This document shows positions 36,913 through 46,348 of a stretch of 64,000 nucleotides of DNA, in pieces (within the stretch, counting starts at the first letter, position 1; every line of letters starts with the position of its first letter). The notes below the pieces were generated by a model that saw nothing but the letters and a program-made list of their open reading frames with translations, was not told where the DNA came from and did no database searches. The stretch comes from Pseudidiomarina indica (lineage in GTDB: Bacteria > Pseudomonadota > Gammaproteobacteria > Enterobacterales > Alteromonadaceae): positions 1 through 64,000 of the forward strand of contig NZ_FMXN01000011.1 in the NCBI RefSeq assembly GCF_900104245.1. The letters run 5' to 3'. A program made the translations under genes and the position numbers.

Positions 36913-37509
36913 CTAATTTTTTACGACCATTACCATTGCTGGGCGCAATAAGCGACCGCTTAAGGTGTACCCTTTCTGCATCACTGCGAGTAAGGTATTG
37001 TTTTCCTGTTCTGTGGACGGCTGCATGGCCATTGCTTCATGCAACTCAGGATTAAACACGTCGCCCACTTCACCGACCGGCTCAACACCAAACTTACTCA
37101 ACGTACTGAGAAGGTTTTTGTGAGTTAATTCAATTCCTTCCAAAAAGGCTTGATTCATCTCTTCGGCTTGCTGCGCAACCTCTAACGCACGCTCCAAGTT
37201 ATCCACTGTTGTGAGCAGCTCATGAGCAAATTTCTCCAACGCAAATTTGTGGGCTTTTTCTACATCTTGAGCGGCGCGGCGACGCACATTTTCCATTTCT
37301 GCCACAGCGCGAATGGTCCGATCGTTCGCCTCTTCTACCCGTTGTTCCGCTTGACTCAGAGCTAACTCAAGTTCACCGATACGCTGCTCCGCCGAATCCA
37401 TGACCGGCTGTTCTGCTGCTGCGCTGGTGGCGTCAACTTGTGGCTCCACAGTTGCTTGCGGTTGCTGCTCTTCCATTGGCGGGGTTGAATTGTCTTTGGT
37501 CATCGTCAC
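36913..37509 (-). CDS. grpE: Nucleotide exchange factor GrpE
   Basis: 198 residues. An acidic N-terminus and a long helical coiled coil (about 40-130) precede the GrpE signature (LSKFGVEPVGEVGDVFNPELHEAM) and the beta-domain end. It releases ADP from DnaK. First gene of grpE-dnaK-dnaJ and divergent from nadK, as in E. coli. Confidence 0.96.
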   Translation of the reverse strand: MTMTKDNSTPPMEEQQPQATVEPQVDATSAAAEQPVMDSAEQRIGELELALSQAEQRVEEANDRTIRAVAEMENVRRRAAQDVEKAHKFALEKFAHELLTTVDNLERALEVAQQAEEMNQAFLEGIELTHKNLLSTLSKFGVEPVGEVGDVFNPELHEAMAMQPSTEQENNTLLAVMQKGYTLSGRLLRPAMVMVVKN

Positions 37510-37573
37510 TTACTCTTGGTTGAAATTCACTAATGAACACGAATGTGTTGTGATATAACTATGCTGTTGCCAG

Positions 37574-37601
37574 TTATGGGGTCGGCTGGTGGTGATTCAA
37601 G
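37574..37601 (-). promoter_or_regulatory. Sigma-32-type promoter of grpE
   Basis: On the minus strand CTTGAAT (-35; CTTGAA at 37601-37596), 14 bases after CTTGAA, then CCCCATAA (37581-37574). Near-consensus, about 65 bases before the grpE ATG, in the gap divergent with nadK. Confidence 0.75.
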
Positions 37602-37628
37602 TCATCAGCCCAAAAAAAGGAAAAATAT

Positions 37629-38519
37629 ATGACAGTACAACACCCAGCATTCCAACGTATCGCCTTGCTGGGCAAGGTTAACCACGAAGCAACACGCACA
37701 ACCTTGAAAAATCTTGAACACCAATTACTGGCTCGTGGTTATCAGGTTTTCATTGAAACTCGAACGGCTGAACAGCTTCGCCAGACACAAGCAACCGTGG
37801 TTGATCTGCATGAACTCGGTGAGGTGGCGGATCTGGCTGTGGTCGTAGGTGGTGATGGCAACATGCTGGGGGCCGCACGAATTCTTTGTGAAGCTCAAAT
37901 TGCGGTGATTGGCGTGAATCGGGGCAACCTGGGGTTCCTCACCGATTTAGACCCCGACCTTGTGATGGAGCAATTATTACCCGTTTTGCAGGGTCACTAT
38001 CAAATTGAACGGCGGTTCTTATTGCAAGCCGAGGTTTTTCACCAAGGCAACTCTCAAAGTATTGGGCGCGCTATTAACGAAGTGGTCCTCCACTCCGATA
38101 AAGTGGCGCACATGATTGAATTTGAGGTGTTCGTCAATGATGAATTCGTCTATTCCCAACGCTCGGATGGCTTGATTATTAGCACGCCCACAGGTTCCAC
38201 TGCATATTCGCTATCAGGCGGTGGCCCGATTTTAACGCCAGGCTTAGAAGCCATCGCCATGGTGCCAATGTTTCCTCACACTTTGAGCAGTCGCCCGGTG
38301 GTGGTCGATGGCTCGAGCGTCATTTGTTTACGCGCTGCCACTGCCAATGCCAGTAGCTTACAAATCAGCTGCGATGGTCATGTCCGTATGACGGTACAAC
38401 CAGGCGACGAAGTTGTCATTCAGCAACACCCGCAGCGACTGTGCTTAGTGCACCCACAAGATCATAGTTACTACCGTGTATTGCGGAACAAACTCGGTTG
38501 GGGCAGCCGCCTGTTTTAA
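37629..38519 (+). CDS. nadK: NAD kinase
   Basis: 296 residues, near the E. coli length (292). The GGDGN motif is at 74-78 and NEVVLH plus [16 protein letters not shown] are conserved. It phosphorylates NAD to NADP. AAGGAAAAAT lies ahead of the ATG. Divergent from grpE and followed by recN. Confidence 0.97.
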   Translation: MTVQHPAFQRIALLGKVNHEATRTTLKNLEHQLLARGYQVFIETRTAEQLRQTQATVVDLHELGEVADLAVVVGGDGNMLGAARILCEAQIAVIGVNRGNLGFLTDLDPDLVMEQLLPVLQGHYQIERRFLLQAEVFHQGNSQSIGRAINEVVLHSDKVAHMIEFEVFVNDEFVYSQRSDGLIISTPTGSTAYSLSGGGPILTPGLEAIAMVPMFPHTLSSRPVVVDGSSVICLRAATANASSLQISCDGHVRMTVQPGDEVVIQQHPQRLCLVHPQDHSYYRVLRNKLGWGSRLF

Positions 38520-38563
38520 TTTTTTAATTGCCATCTTGCATTACTGTATAAATACTGTATAAC

Positions 38564-38583
38564 TACTGTATACAAACACAGTA
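38564..38583 (+). promoter_or_regulatory. LexA (SOS) box upstream of recN
   Basis: TACTGTATACAAACACAGTA matches the CTGT-N8-ACAG LexA operator. It ends 13 bases before the recN ATG. TACTGTATA also begins at 38542 and 38553, giving three direct copies at 11-base spacing; the first two lack the ACAG half. E. coli recN likewise has clustered LexA sites. Confidence 0.88.
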
Positions 38584-38596
38584 TGCGAGGTCGCTC

Positions 38597-40276
38597 ATGC
38601 TTATTCATTTGCAAATTCGAAACTTAGCTGTCGTTCGTCAACTCAATATTGATTTTCGTGCGGGTATGACCGCCATTACCGGGGAAACGGGCGCAGGTAA
38701 ATCCATTGCCTTGGATGCCCTTGGGTTGTGTCTTGGCAACCGTGCTGATGTCGATTTAATCCGCGCTGATAATGACAAAGCCGAGGTCACAGCGACGTTT
38801 CAGTGTGACGATCCGAACAGCCCAGCCGCTCAGTGGTTAGCCGGCGAAGAGCTCGTTGATACTGAAGAGCCGAACACCTGTGTGTTACGCCGAGTCATTA
38901 CCCGTGAAGGTCGTTCCAAAGCATGGATTAATGGAACACCGGTCACTGCGGCGCAATTGAAACAGCTAGCCCCCTTACTGGTGAATATCCACGGTCAACA
39001 TGAGCATCAACTGCTAACCCGCCCCGAGCACCAAGTTCAACTACTGGATGCTTATGCCCGCCACCAGCATCTACTGGCGGATGTCAGCCAAGCTTACCAG
39101 CATTGGTATCAATTGCGGCAGCGTCAAAAGCAACTCCAGCAGCACCAAGCAGAAACCGAAGCGCGGCTGCAATTGCTGAACTACCAAGTAGCAGAGCTGA
39201 ATGAGTTTGCTCTTGCTGAAGGAGAATTTGAGCTATTAGAAAATGATCATAAGCGGCTCGCGAATAGTGCTGCGCTGCTCGAAGATTCAGCCTTTGCGCT
39301 CAATGCTATTTTTGAAGGTGAACATAACAACGCTTATAGCCTGTTACAAAGTGCGTTATCTCGATTAGAACAACAGCTAGATACCGACCCTGGGTTGACC
39401 GAAACGGTTCGGTTATTAAGCGAGGCCAGCGTACAAGTTGAAGAAGCCGCACGGGAACTACGGCGTTACCAAGATGCCATTGAACTGGATGATGAACAGT
39501 TGCTTCTCACTGAAGCTCGTATGACACAAGCTCTGCAGTTAGCACGAAAGCACCAACTTGCTCCCCAGCAGTTGTACGAGCATCACCAACAACTCCTGAC
39601 TGAGCTGCATGCCTTAAAAGAAAATCAGGCAGCCGCAGACACCATTGATACCGAGGTTGAACAAGCCGCCGAACGCTATCGTCGCGCTGCTAAAGCACTC
39701 TCCGAAAGTCGCTTGGAAGCAGCCACTGAGCTAGGTCAACGAATTGCGGCAAGCATGCAACAGCTGAACATGCCCCATGGTCGATTTGTGATTGAGGTGA
39801 CGCATCAAGGGCAAGCTCCGGCAACTCGATTGGGCACCGATCTGGTGAGCTTTATGGTCACCACCAACCCTGGCCAACCTTTGCAAGCATTAGCGAAGAT
39901 TGCTTCAGGCGGTGAATTATCACGAATTAGTTTAGCTATCCAAGTCATTACCGCAACTCAAATGATCACCCCAACCCTCATGTTTGATGAAGTGGATGTT
40001 GGGGTCAGTGGTGCAACCGCAGCAACCGTTGGAAAATTATTACGGCAATTAGGGGAATCAAATCAAGTTATTTGTGTCACACACTTACCACAAGTAGCCG
40101 CCAAAGCGCATCAGCAGTTACGTGTCGATAAAGTGATTGAGGGAGATAATACTGAAACCGTCATGACCCATCTCGATAATAACGAACGTATCATTGAGCT
40201 GGCCCGATTGCTCGGTGGTGATGAAATCACCGCAGCAACCAAAGCAAATGCGGCTGAATTACTTGCGGTTGGTTAG
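38597..40276 (+). CDS. recN: DNA repair protein RecN
   Basis: 559 residues, an SMC-like ATPase. Walker A GETGAGKS near the N-terminus; a long coiled coil (about 155-370); ABC signature ASGGELSRIS; Walker B LMFDEVDVGVSG; switch His in VTHLPQVAAK. Acts in double-strand break repair. SOS-controlled from the LexA box. Confidence 0.97.
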   Translation: MLIHLQIRNLAVVRQLNIDFRAGMTAITGETGAGKSIALDALGLCLGNRADVDLIRADNDKAEVTATFQCDDPNSPAAQWLAGEELVDTEEPNTCVLRRVITREGRSKAWINGTPVTAAQLKQLAPLLVNIHGQHEHQLLTRPEHQVQLLDAYARHQHLLADVSQAYQHWYQLRQRQKQLQQHQAETEARLQLLNYQVAELNEFALAEGEFELLENDHKRLANSAALLEDSAFALNAIFEGEHNNAYSLLQSALSRLEQQLDTDPGLTETVRLLSEASVQVEEAARELRRYQDAIELDDEQLLLTEARMTQALQLARKHQLAPQQLYEHHQQLLTELHALKENQAAADTIDTEVEQAAERYRRAAKALSESRLEAATELGQRIAASMQQLNMPHGRFVIEVTHQGQAPATRLGTDLVSFMVTTNPGQPLQALAKIASGGELSRISLAIQVITATQMITPTLMFDEVDVGVSGATAATVGKLLRQLGESNQVICVTHLPQVAAKAHQQLRVDKVIEGDNTETVMTHLDNNERIIELARLLGGDEITAATKANAAELLAVG

Positions 40277-40325
40277 GTGGTTTGTTTATCATCGGCAACA
40301 GATTCAAAAATTAGCAGCAGGTATT

Positions 40326-40679
40326 ATGAAAGCTCTTGTCATTTTAAGTAGTGTCGTGATCTTAAGCGGGTGTTCTGTCTTTGAAAATTGGGTCTATCGA
40401 ATTGATGTGCCCCAAGGTAACTTTTTAGAACAACGTGATATTGACCAACTGCGTGTTGGTATGACGAAAGAACAAGTGGTCTACGTCATTGGAAAACCCG
40501 TTGCTGAAAACGTGTTTGACGATGATGTCTGGTTTTATGTGTTTGACTATAACTCAGGACGCAGTCGTAGTAATAATTACCAAAACAAAGTGAAGTTAAC
40601 CTTTGAAAATGATCGGTTGAAAGCCTACGAAGGAACCTTTGACCGACCAGAAAACTTCGATATTCCATTAGAGCAATAA
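40326..40679 (+). CDS. bamE: Outer membrane protein assembly factor BamE
   Basis: ATG 40326 starts a lipoprotein signal (MKALVILSSVVILSGCSVFE, Cys16); AGCAGG lies 5 bases ahead. 117 residues, SmpA/OmlA fold: LEQRDIDQLRVGMTKEQVVYVIGKP and DVWFYVFDYNSG. Lipoprotein of the BAM complex. Follows recN as in E. coli. Confidence 0.95.
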   Translation: MKALVILSSVVILSGCSVFENWVYRIDVPQGNFLEQRDIDQLRVGMTKEQVVYVIGKPVAENVFDDDVWFYVFDYNSGRSRSNNYQNKVKLTFENDRLKAYEGTFDRPENFDIPLEQ

Positions 40680-40717
40680 ACCGTTCTAATGAGTCATCTT
40701 CCGTTTTAAGGAGCGTG

Positions 40718-43474
40718 ATGACGACTGACCGAGCAGGAGTCAAAACAGCGGAACGGGTAATTCTTGACGACCACGAGATTACCAAAAGTCCGACCGACAA
40801 ACGCAACTATCGAATTATAGAGCTCGATAATGGAATGCGGTGCGTACTGGTGCATGAAGCCCAAGCACCGCAGGCCAGCGCCGCGGTCTCTATTGCGGCT
40901 GGGCATTTCCATGATCCTCATAATGCGCAAGGTCTTGCACATTTGCTCGAGCACATGTTGTTCTTAGGCACCGAACAGTATCCCGACCCCAATGGCTATC
41001 AAAAATTCATTAGCGCTCATGGTGGCAGTCATAATGCTTGGACGGGCACCGAGTACAGTAATTATTATTTTACCGTTGATGCCAATCATTTTTCGGCTGC
41101 CTTAGATCGCTTCATGCGCTTTTTCTACGAGCCCCTATTCGCACCCCAATGGATTGAAAAAGAATTACAGTCCATCGAATCCGAGTTTCAATTAAAACGC
41201 CAAGACGAGTTACGCCGTTTGTATCAGGTGCATAAAGCAACGGCGAACCCGAAGCATCCATTTAGCAATTTCTCGGTGGGCAACCTCACCACCTTGATCG
41301 ATCGGCCTGAGGCCACATTGCGACAACAGCTACGACAGTTTTTTGAACGCTGGTACTGTGCTCGACGGATGACCTGTGTCTTGCTCGGGCCACAATCTTT
41401 AGATGAGTTAGCCGCATTGGCCAGACACCATGCTTCGCCCATCCGCAGTGGCTGTGCGGATATTTGGCATGTTGATGAACCGCTTTACTTGCCCGAGCAG
41501 CTCGGGGTGCAGATTTACATGAAACCGTTAAAAGACGCACGGCGCCTGATCGTGACGTTTGCGTTGCCCGGGATTAATGACGATTATGCCAACAAGACCA
41601 CCAGTTACCTCGCCCATCTGATCGGTTATGAAGGACCCCATAGCCTCTTCAGTGTATTACGTGATAAACACTGGATTAATTCATTGTCTGCTGGGGGCGG
41701 CATTAGTGGCAGCAACTTTAAAGACTTTAATATTAATATGCAGTTGACCGAACAGGGCATGCAGTATTGTGACGACATCATCACCGAGGTGTTTAGTTTT
41801 ATTCAACTGATCCGCGAACAAGGAATTGATGAGTGGCGTTACCATGAACGACGCATTAGCATCATCAATGCGTTTAACTTCCAAGAGCCTCCTCGGGCAA
41901 GCGATTTAGCCCCACAACTGGCAGTCAATCTACAACATTACTTGGCAGAAGACGTCATTTTCGGCGATTACCGCATGGACGGTTTATATTGCCCCAAAGT
42001 GGAACAGTTTCTTGACTGCATGCATCCAGAAAACATGCGAGTCACGCTCATTCATAAAAATGTTCCAACCGAGCTGCGAGAGCCCATTTATGGCAGTGAT
42101 TATGCGATTCATCCATTGCATCCCGATCAGCTCAAACGTTTCCTAGCGCCACCACCCAGTTCAGCCAAATTGCCACTGCCAAATCCGTACTTGCAGCATC
42201 CGCTAGAGTTTCAGCCCTACCCTGATTGCCCCGCAGCACAACCCGTGCGGCATCAAATACTGCCGGCACTCACCTGTTGGCACCTATATGATATTGAATT
42301 CAAGCAGCCCAAAGCGCATCTCTACATTGGCCTGCAGTTGCCGCAAGTAATCGCCAATTCCACCAGTTTTGCGTTGGCCCGGCTCTGGTGTGAATTAATG
42401 TTGGATAGACTCAATGAGGAATGCTATGACGCTGAAATTGCTGGTTTGAACTTCAACCTCTACCCGCAACAGCAGGGCATGACCTTACATATCACTGGGC
42501 CAGCCTACGCGGTGCCACAGCTGGCACAAACGATTTTAACGGTGTTGCAGCAACCGACCTATTCTTCACAGCGTTGGCACGACTTAAAACAACGACTCAT
42601 CACCAGTTGGCGGCAAGCACTCCTGCATAAACCATTGAACTTTCTATTTTCACAGTTGAACGTTCAGTTACAACCCCATACTTATTCGGTCATCCAGCTC
42701 GCCGCAGAATTAGAGAAAATAAGCTACCGTCAGTTTTGCGAAGATAGCACCGCTTTGTTTGAGCCAGCGCAGGTACAACTGTTTGCTCATGGGGATATTC
42801 AGTTGGATCAACTCTCCCCTATTTTTCAGCAACTTGACCAATGGCTCGAGCTAAACCGTTCGCTTCCTGACATTGATTTAATGCCGTCATTACTCACTGA
42901 TTTAGATCATGAATCATTGGTGGCCACCCAACATCCGGATCACGCCGTGATTGTGGTGCTACAAGCCTGGCAGACCGAGGTCAGCCAACAAGGGCTGTTT
43001 ATGTTAATCAACCAACTGATTCAGCCTCGTTTTTTCGCTCAACTGCGTACCGAACAGCAATTAGGCTATTTAGTTGGCACCACCTATTTACCGATGCAGC
43101 AAATTCCCCATTTGCTTTTTTATGTGCAATCCTCTCGGGTCGATCATCATCATTTACATCAAGCAATCGATGATTTTTTCCTCGATATTGCTGACGTGCT
43201 GGACGATATTCAGCCAACGGAGTTTGAGCAAGTTCGAAAATCTCTTATCCGTCAACTAACCGATAATGACACCAGTTTACGCTCACGCAGCCAGCGCTTA
43301 TGGAGCGCCATCACGCAACAAGATCATGATTTTTCGCGGTTAAATCGTATCGCTGAGGCGCTTGAGCAAATGTCACTTGACGTGTTTAAGCAGCACACCC
43401 AGCAACTCATCGAAACCAAAGAAAATCGCATCGTGCTCTGTGCCAAGCCAACTCGCTTTGACACTCCGCCATAA
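40718..43474 (+). CDS. M16-family zinc protease, insulinase/pitrilysin type
   Basis: ATG 40718 with AAGGAG 4 bases ahead. 918 residues, four-domain single-chain architecture as in PtrA and insulysin. The inverted zinc site HLLEH is at 75-79 with the distal Glu in ELQSIESEFQ. The second half has the degenerate fold, and the substrate-clamping RTEQQLGYLVGT segment is conserved near the end. No signal peptide is evident, so a cytoplasmic location is likely, unlike E. coli PtrA. Probable role: degrading small peptides. Confidence 0.9.
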   Translation: MTTDRAGVKTAERVILDDHEITKSPTDKRNYRIIELDNGMRCVLVHEAQAPQASAAVSIAAGHFHDPHNAQGLAHLLEHMLFLGTEQYPDPNGYQKFISAHGGSHNAWTGTEYSNYYFTVDANHFSAALDRFMRFFYEPLFAPQWIEKELQSIESEFQLKRQDELRRLYQVHKATANPKHPFSNFSVGNLTTLIDRPEATLRQQLRQFFERWYCARRMTCVLLGPQSLDELAALARHHASPIRSGCADIWHVDEPLYLPEQLGVQIYMKPLKDARRLIVTFALPGINDDYANKTTSYLAHLIGYEGPHSLFSVLRDKHWINSLSAGGGISGSNFKDFNINMQLTEQGMQYCDDIITEVFSFIQLIREQGIDEWRYHERRISIINAFNFQEPPRASDLAPQLAVNLQHYLAEDVIFGDYRMDGLYCPKVEQFLDCMHPENMRVTLIHKNVPTELREPIYGSDYAIHPLHPDQLKRFLAPPPSSAKLPLPNPYLQHPLEFQPYPDCPAAQPVRHQILPALTCWHLYDIEFKQPKAHLYIGLQLPQVIANSTSFALARLWCELMLDRLNEECYDAEIAGLNFNLYPQQQGMTLHITGPAYAVPQLAQTILTVLQQPTYSSQRWHDLKQRLITSWRQALLHKPLNFLFSQLNVQLQPHTYSVIQLAAELEKISYRQFCEDSTALFEPAQVQLFAHGDIQLDQLSPIFQQLDQWLELNRSLPDIDLMPSLLTDLDHESLVATQHPDHAVIVVLQAWQTEVSQQGLFMLINQLIQPRFFAQLRTEQQLGYLVGTTYLPMQQIPHLLFYVQSSRVDHHHLHQAIDDFFLDIADVLDDIQPTEFEQVRKSLIRQLTDNDTSLRSRSQRLWSAITQQDHDFSRLNRIAEALEQMSLDVFKQHTQQLIETKENRIVLCAKPTRFDTPP

Positions 43475-43540
43475 ATTGTTTAACGTGCTACACAACTTAT
43501 TCATAACAAGAACCGTACATCAAACGGTCACAATTTGGGG

Positions 43541-46135
43541 ATGAGCGTGGGACGTCTAAAGTTGTTGTTATTGACAACAAAACGCTTTCTATTATTGGTT
43601 ATCATTTCCTGTTTTTCATATCAGGCTATCGCTCAAGACGACTGGCAAGTCGAGCTGATAAGCTTGCGTGTCGCCAACGAACGGGTCGATGCACAACAAC
43701 TCGACCCTCGTAACCGCCCACAGCTATACAATACAGAGACGCTTTACTTGAAGCGAGCCCATCATCCGCTCAGCATCGAGTTTGGTGCTCCCTACGCACC
43801 GCGTGCGTTGACCTTGCAATATCGCTATCGCTTGGATGGCTTTGACCAAAATTGGGTATATACCGACAGCCAATATCGCCGCGCCACCTACACCAATCTT
43901 GACCATGGTCGTTATCAATTCAATGTACAGGCCTCCTACGATGGTCAAACGTGGCAAGGTCACCGGCAGCTAGCCGTTGAGGTCGCAACGCCTTTCTGGC
44001 TCTCCCCATGGGCCAAAGCTTTCTATGCAGTGCCGCTGCTTGCATTGTTAGCCGCGGGTGGCTTTGTGTTGCGAACCCGTCACCGTGCCATTCAGCAACT
44101 CCGTGAAAGTGAGGAGCGCTTAAAACTCAGTTTATGGGGCAGTGGCGATCAGCTTTGGGACTGGGATATCCCACAGGAAACCATCCATCGTCATAATAGT
44201 TGGCATGAACTAGAAGCATTTCCTATCGATTGTATTCGGGTCAAAGCCGCAGCAGATAGCAGCAATATTCATCCGATGGATTTGCCCGTTGTCCAGCAAA
44301 AACTCCGTGAACATTTGGATGGTCATAGCCAGTTTTTTGAAGTTACCTACCGCGTGAAAACGGAGCACGGTTGGCTTTCTATCTTAGACCGCGGCAAGGT
44401 GGTGGAGCGGGATGCACAACAGCGTCCATTACGCATGACCGGAACCCTGAAAGATATTACCCCCTTGGTTGAAGCAGAAGAACGCCTCAAAATGTTAGCG
44501 GCATCCATCACCAATATCTCGGACGGTGTCTGTATTTATGACGCGGAGTTCAACGTCATTGAAACCAACGCATCGTACAGCCGCATCACTGGGTTTGCGC
44601 GGAGCGATGTGATTGGGCGCCCCATGCAATTAGAGGTTTATAGCCCCGAGTTCCTTGAACAAATAAAACGTCAGCTGGGGCAATATGGGGTTTGGCATGG
44701 CGAAGTGGAAGATGTGCGGAAAGACGGCAGTTTTTATCAAATTGAATTGACCGTTGACGCGATTCGCGATGATGTGGGCCATATCTCTCACTACGTTGCC
44801 ACATTTTCAGATATCACCGAACGCAAACAAAGTGAACGAGAGTTACGTCGACTCGCCAATACCGATACGCTCACCGGCTTACCGAACCGCTCGTATTTTC
44901 AGGTGAGTCACGCCAACTTAGTCCGCAAGCGCGTGCAACATGCACTGCTATTGCTCGACTTGGATGATTTCAAAAAGATTAATGACTCCTTAGGGCATGA
45001 TGTTGGTGATCAATTACTCACCCAAGTGGCCGAGCGTATTTTGGAATTAGGCCGCATTCACGACACCCTATACCGGGTGGGAGGCGATGAATTCGTGCTG
45101 CTATTGGAGAATACCAGCGATGTGAATGTCATCACAGAAATAGCGGCCAAGCTGTTAGACCACCTAAGTCAATCTTTCCATATTCTTCAGCATGATATTG
45201 TCATGGGCGCCTCCATGGGCGTGGTGGTTTACCCCAACGATGGTCAGTCTTCACAGGAATTGCTGCAAAACGCTGACATCGCCATGTATCACGCTAAAAG
45301 TAAAGGCGGTCACAATTATCAATTTTTTAATGAATCCATGAACCGCAATGCGGTCCGTCGGTTGCAAGTTGAGAATCAACTCCGCCAGGCCCTGCGGAAT
45401 AATCATTTGCGCGTGGTTTATCAACCCAAAGTCTCGTTAACGAACTTTAACTATGTTGGGGTTGAAGCCCTTGCTCGATTACAAATCCCTGGGGTTGGCA
45501 TGATGAGCCCCATCGAATTTATTCCATTGGCAGAAGAAACTGGACTCATTATTGAAATGGGAGAGCAAGTACTGCGCCAAACCTGTCGTGATATGCGCCA
45601 TTGGCTAGAGCAAGGGCACGAGTTAGGTCGGGTGGCCGTAAATTTATCGGCGAAACAGTTTTTACAACCTGATTTAACGCAGCGCATTCTCACTATTCTA
45701 GCGGAAGAGCAAGTATCTCCTCACGCACTTGAGCTAGAAATTACCGAAGGTGTCGTGATGGATGATCCAGAGCACGCCATCACGATTATGACCGAGTTAA
45801 ATCAACATGGTATTCAATTAGCATTGGATGACTTCGGCACCGGCTACTCGTCCCTAGCCTACTTGAAACGCTTCCCGATTCAGACCCTCAAAATTGATAA
45901 AACCTTTGTTGATGATATCAATGCTGCGGAACGCGATCGGAATATGGTTGCGTCCATTGTTGCCATGGCTCACAACCTTGGCTTAAATGTAGTGGCTGAG
46001 GGGGTGGTGAATCACGACCAAGCGGCCACGTTGAGCCGCTTGAACTGTGAATATGCGCAGGGATATTTATTTGCCAAACCGCTGAGCAGTGATGCTTTAT
46101 TAGAACAGCTTAACGCACCAGCACTGATACATTAG
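43541..46135 (+). CDS. Membrane c-di-GMP protein: Y_Y_Y, PAS, PAS, GGDEF, EAL
   Basis: Start ATG 43541 (TTG at 43535 possible). 864 residues. Signal or anchor segment (LLLLTTKRFLLLVIISCFSYQAIA); periplasmic Y_Y_Y beta domain (about 60-145, LTLQYRYRLDGFDQNWVYTD); membrane helix (about 155-178); two PAS domains (about 190-430); GGDEF (VGGDEF intact); EAL with EALARLQ, DDFGTGYSSL and VAEGV intact. Relatives usually carry a beta-propeller ahead of the Y_Y_Y domain, absent here. Both cyclase and phosphodiesterase active sites look intact. Confidence 0.92.
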   Translation: MSVGRLKLLLLTTKRFLLLVIISCFSYQAIAQDDWQVELISLRVANERVDAQQLDPRNRPQLYNTETLYLKRAHHPLSIEFGAPYAPRALTLQYRYRLDGFDQNWVYTDSQYRRATYTNLDHGRYQFNVQASYDGQTWQGHRQLAVEVATPFWLSPWAKAFYAVPLLALLAAGGFVLRTRHRAIQQLRESEERLKLSLWGSGDQLWDWDIPQETIHRHNSWHELEAFPIDCIRVKAAADSSNIHPMDLPVVQQKLREHLDGHSQFFEVTYRVKTEHGWLSILDRGKVVERDAQQRPLRMTGTLKDITPLVEAEERLKMLAASITNISDGVCIYDAEFNVIETNASYSRITGFARSDVIGRPMQLEVYSPEFLEQIKRQLGQYGVWHGEVEDVRKDGSFYQIELTVDAIRDDVGHISHYVATFSDITERKQSERELRRLANTDTLTGLPNRSYFQVSHANLVRKRVQHALLLLDLDDFKKINDSLGHDVGDQLLTQVAERILELGRIHDTLYRVGGDEFVLLLENTSDVNVITEIAAKLLDHLSQSFHILQHDIVMGASMGVVVYPNDGQSSQELLQNADIAMYHAKSKGGHNYQFFNESMNRNAVRRLQVENQLRQALRNNHLRVVYQPKVSLTNFNYVGVEALARLQIPGVGMMSPIEFIPLAEETGLIIEMGEQVLRQTCRDMRHWLEQGHELGRVAVNLSAKQFLQPDLTQRILTILAEEQVSPHALELEITEGVVMDDPEHAITIMTELNQHGIQLALDDFGTGYSSLAYLKRFPIQTLKIDKTFVDDINAAERDRNMVASIVAMAHNLGLNVVAEGVVNHDQAATLSRLNCEYAQGYLFAKPLSSDALLEQLNAPALIH

Positions 46136-46307
46136 TGGTCCCTTGAGCTTTGAGCCATTGTAACCGCTTATGGATAAAAAAGAGCGGTACAATGAAGGGG
46201 CCGAAGCACAACCCTAAAACACCCCACCGCTTCGCCCCCATGGCATGGGAAAGTGCCGAACAATATAACACCAGCGCAGTTACCACATAACACAGCGCAA
46301 TCCACAT
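46110..46307 (-). CDS. Small membrane protein, hypothetical
   Basis: 65 residues from ATG 46307, with a GGGGG ribosome site 6 bases upstream. Two hydrophobic segments (about 3-20 and 27-45) around a basic turn (MGAKRWG), then a basic end. The RWGVLGLCFGPF segment resembles the small membrane proteins in which a Trp/Gly-rich helix follows Lys-Arg. It overlaps the end of the GGDEF-EAL gene by 26 bases on the opposite strand. No function known. Confidence 0.5.
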   Translation of the reverse strand: MWIALCYVVTALVLYCSALSHAMGAKRWGVLGLCFGPFIVPLFFIHKRLQWLKAQGTTNVSVLVR

Positions 46308-46348
46308 AAAGCCCCCAGTTTAACGATTCACTGAAACATCACGAGCGC

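Noticed and set aside
38542-38572. Two further complete LexA boxes upstream of recN
   Set aside because: The first two TACTGTATA copies lack an ACAG half at the correct spacing, so only one full operator is called.
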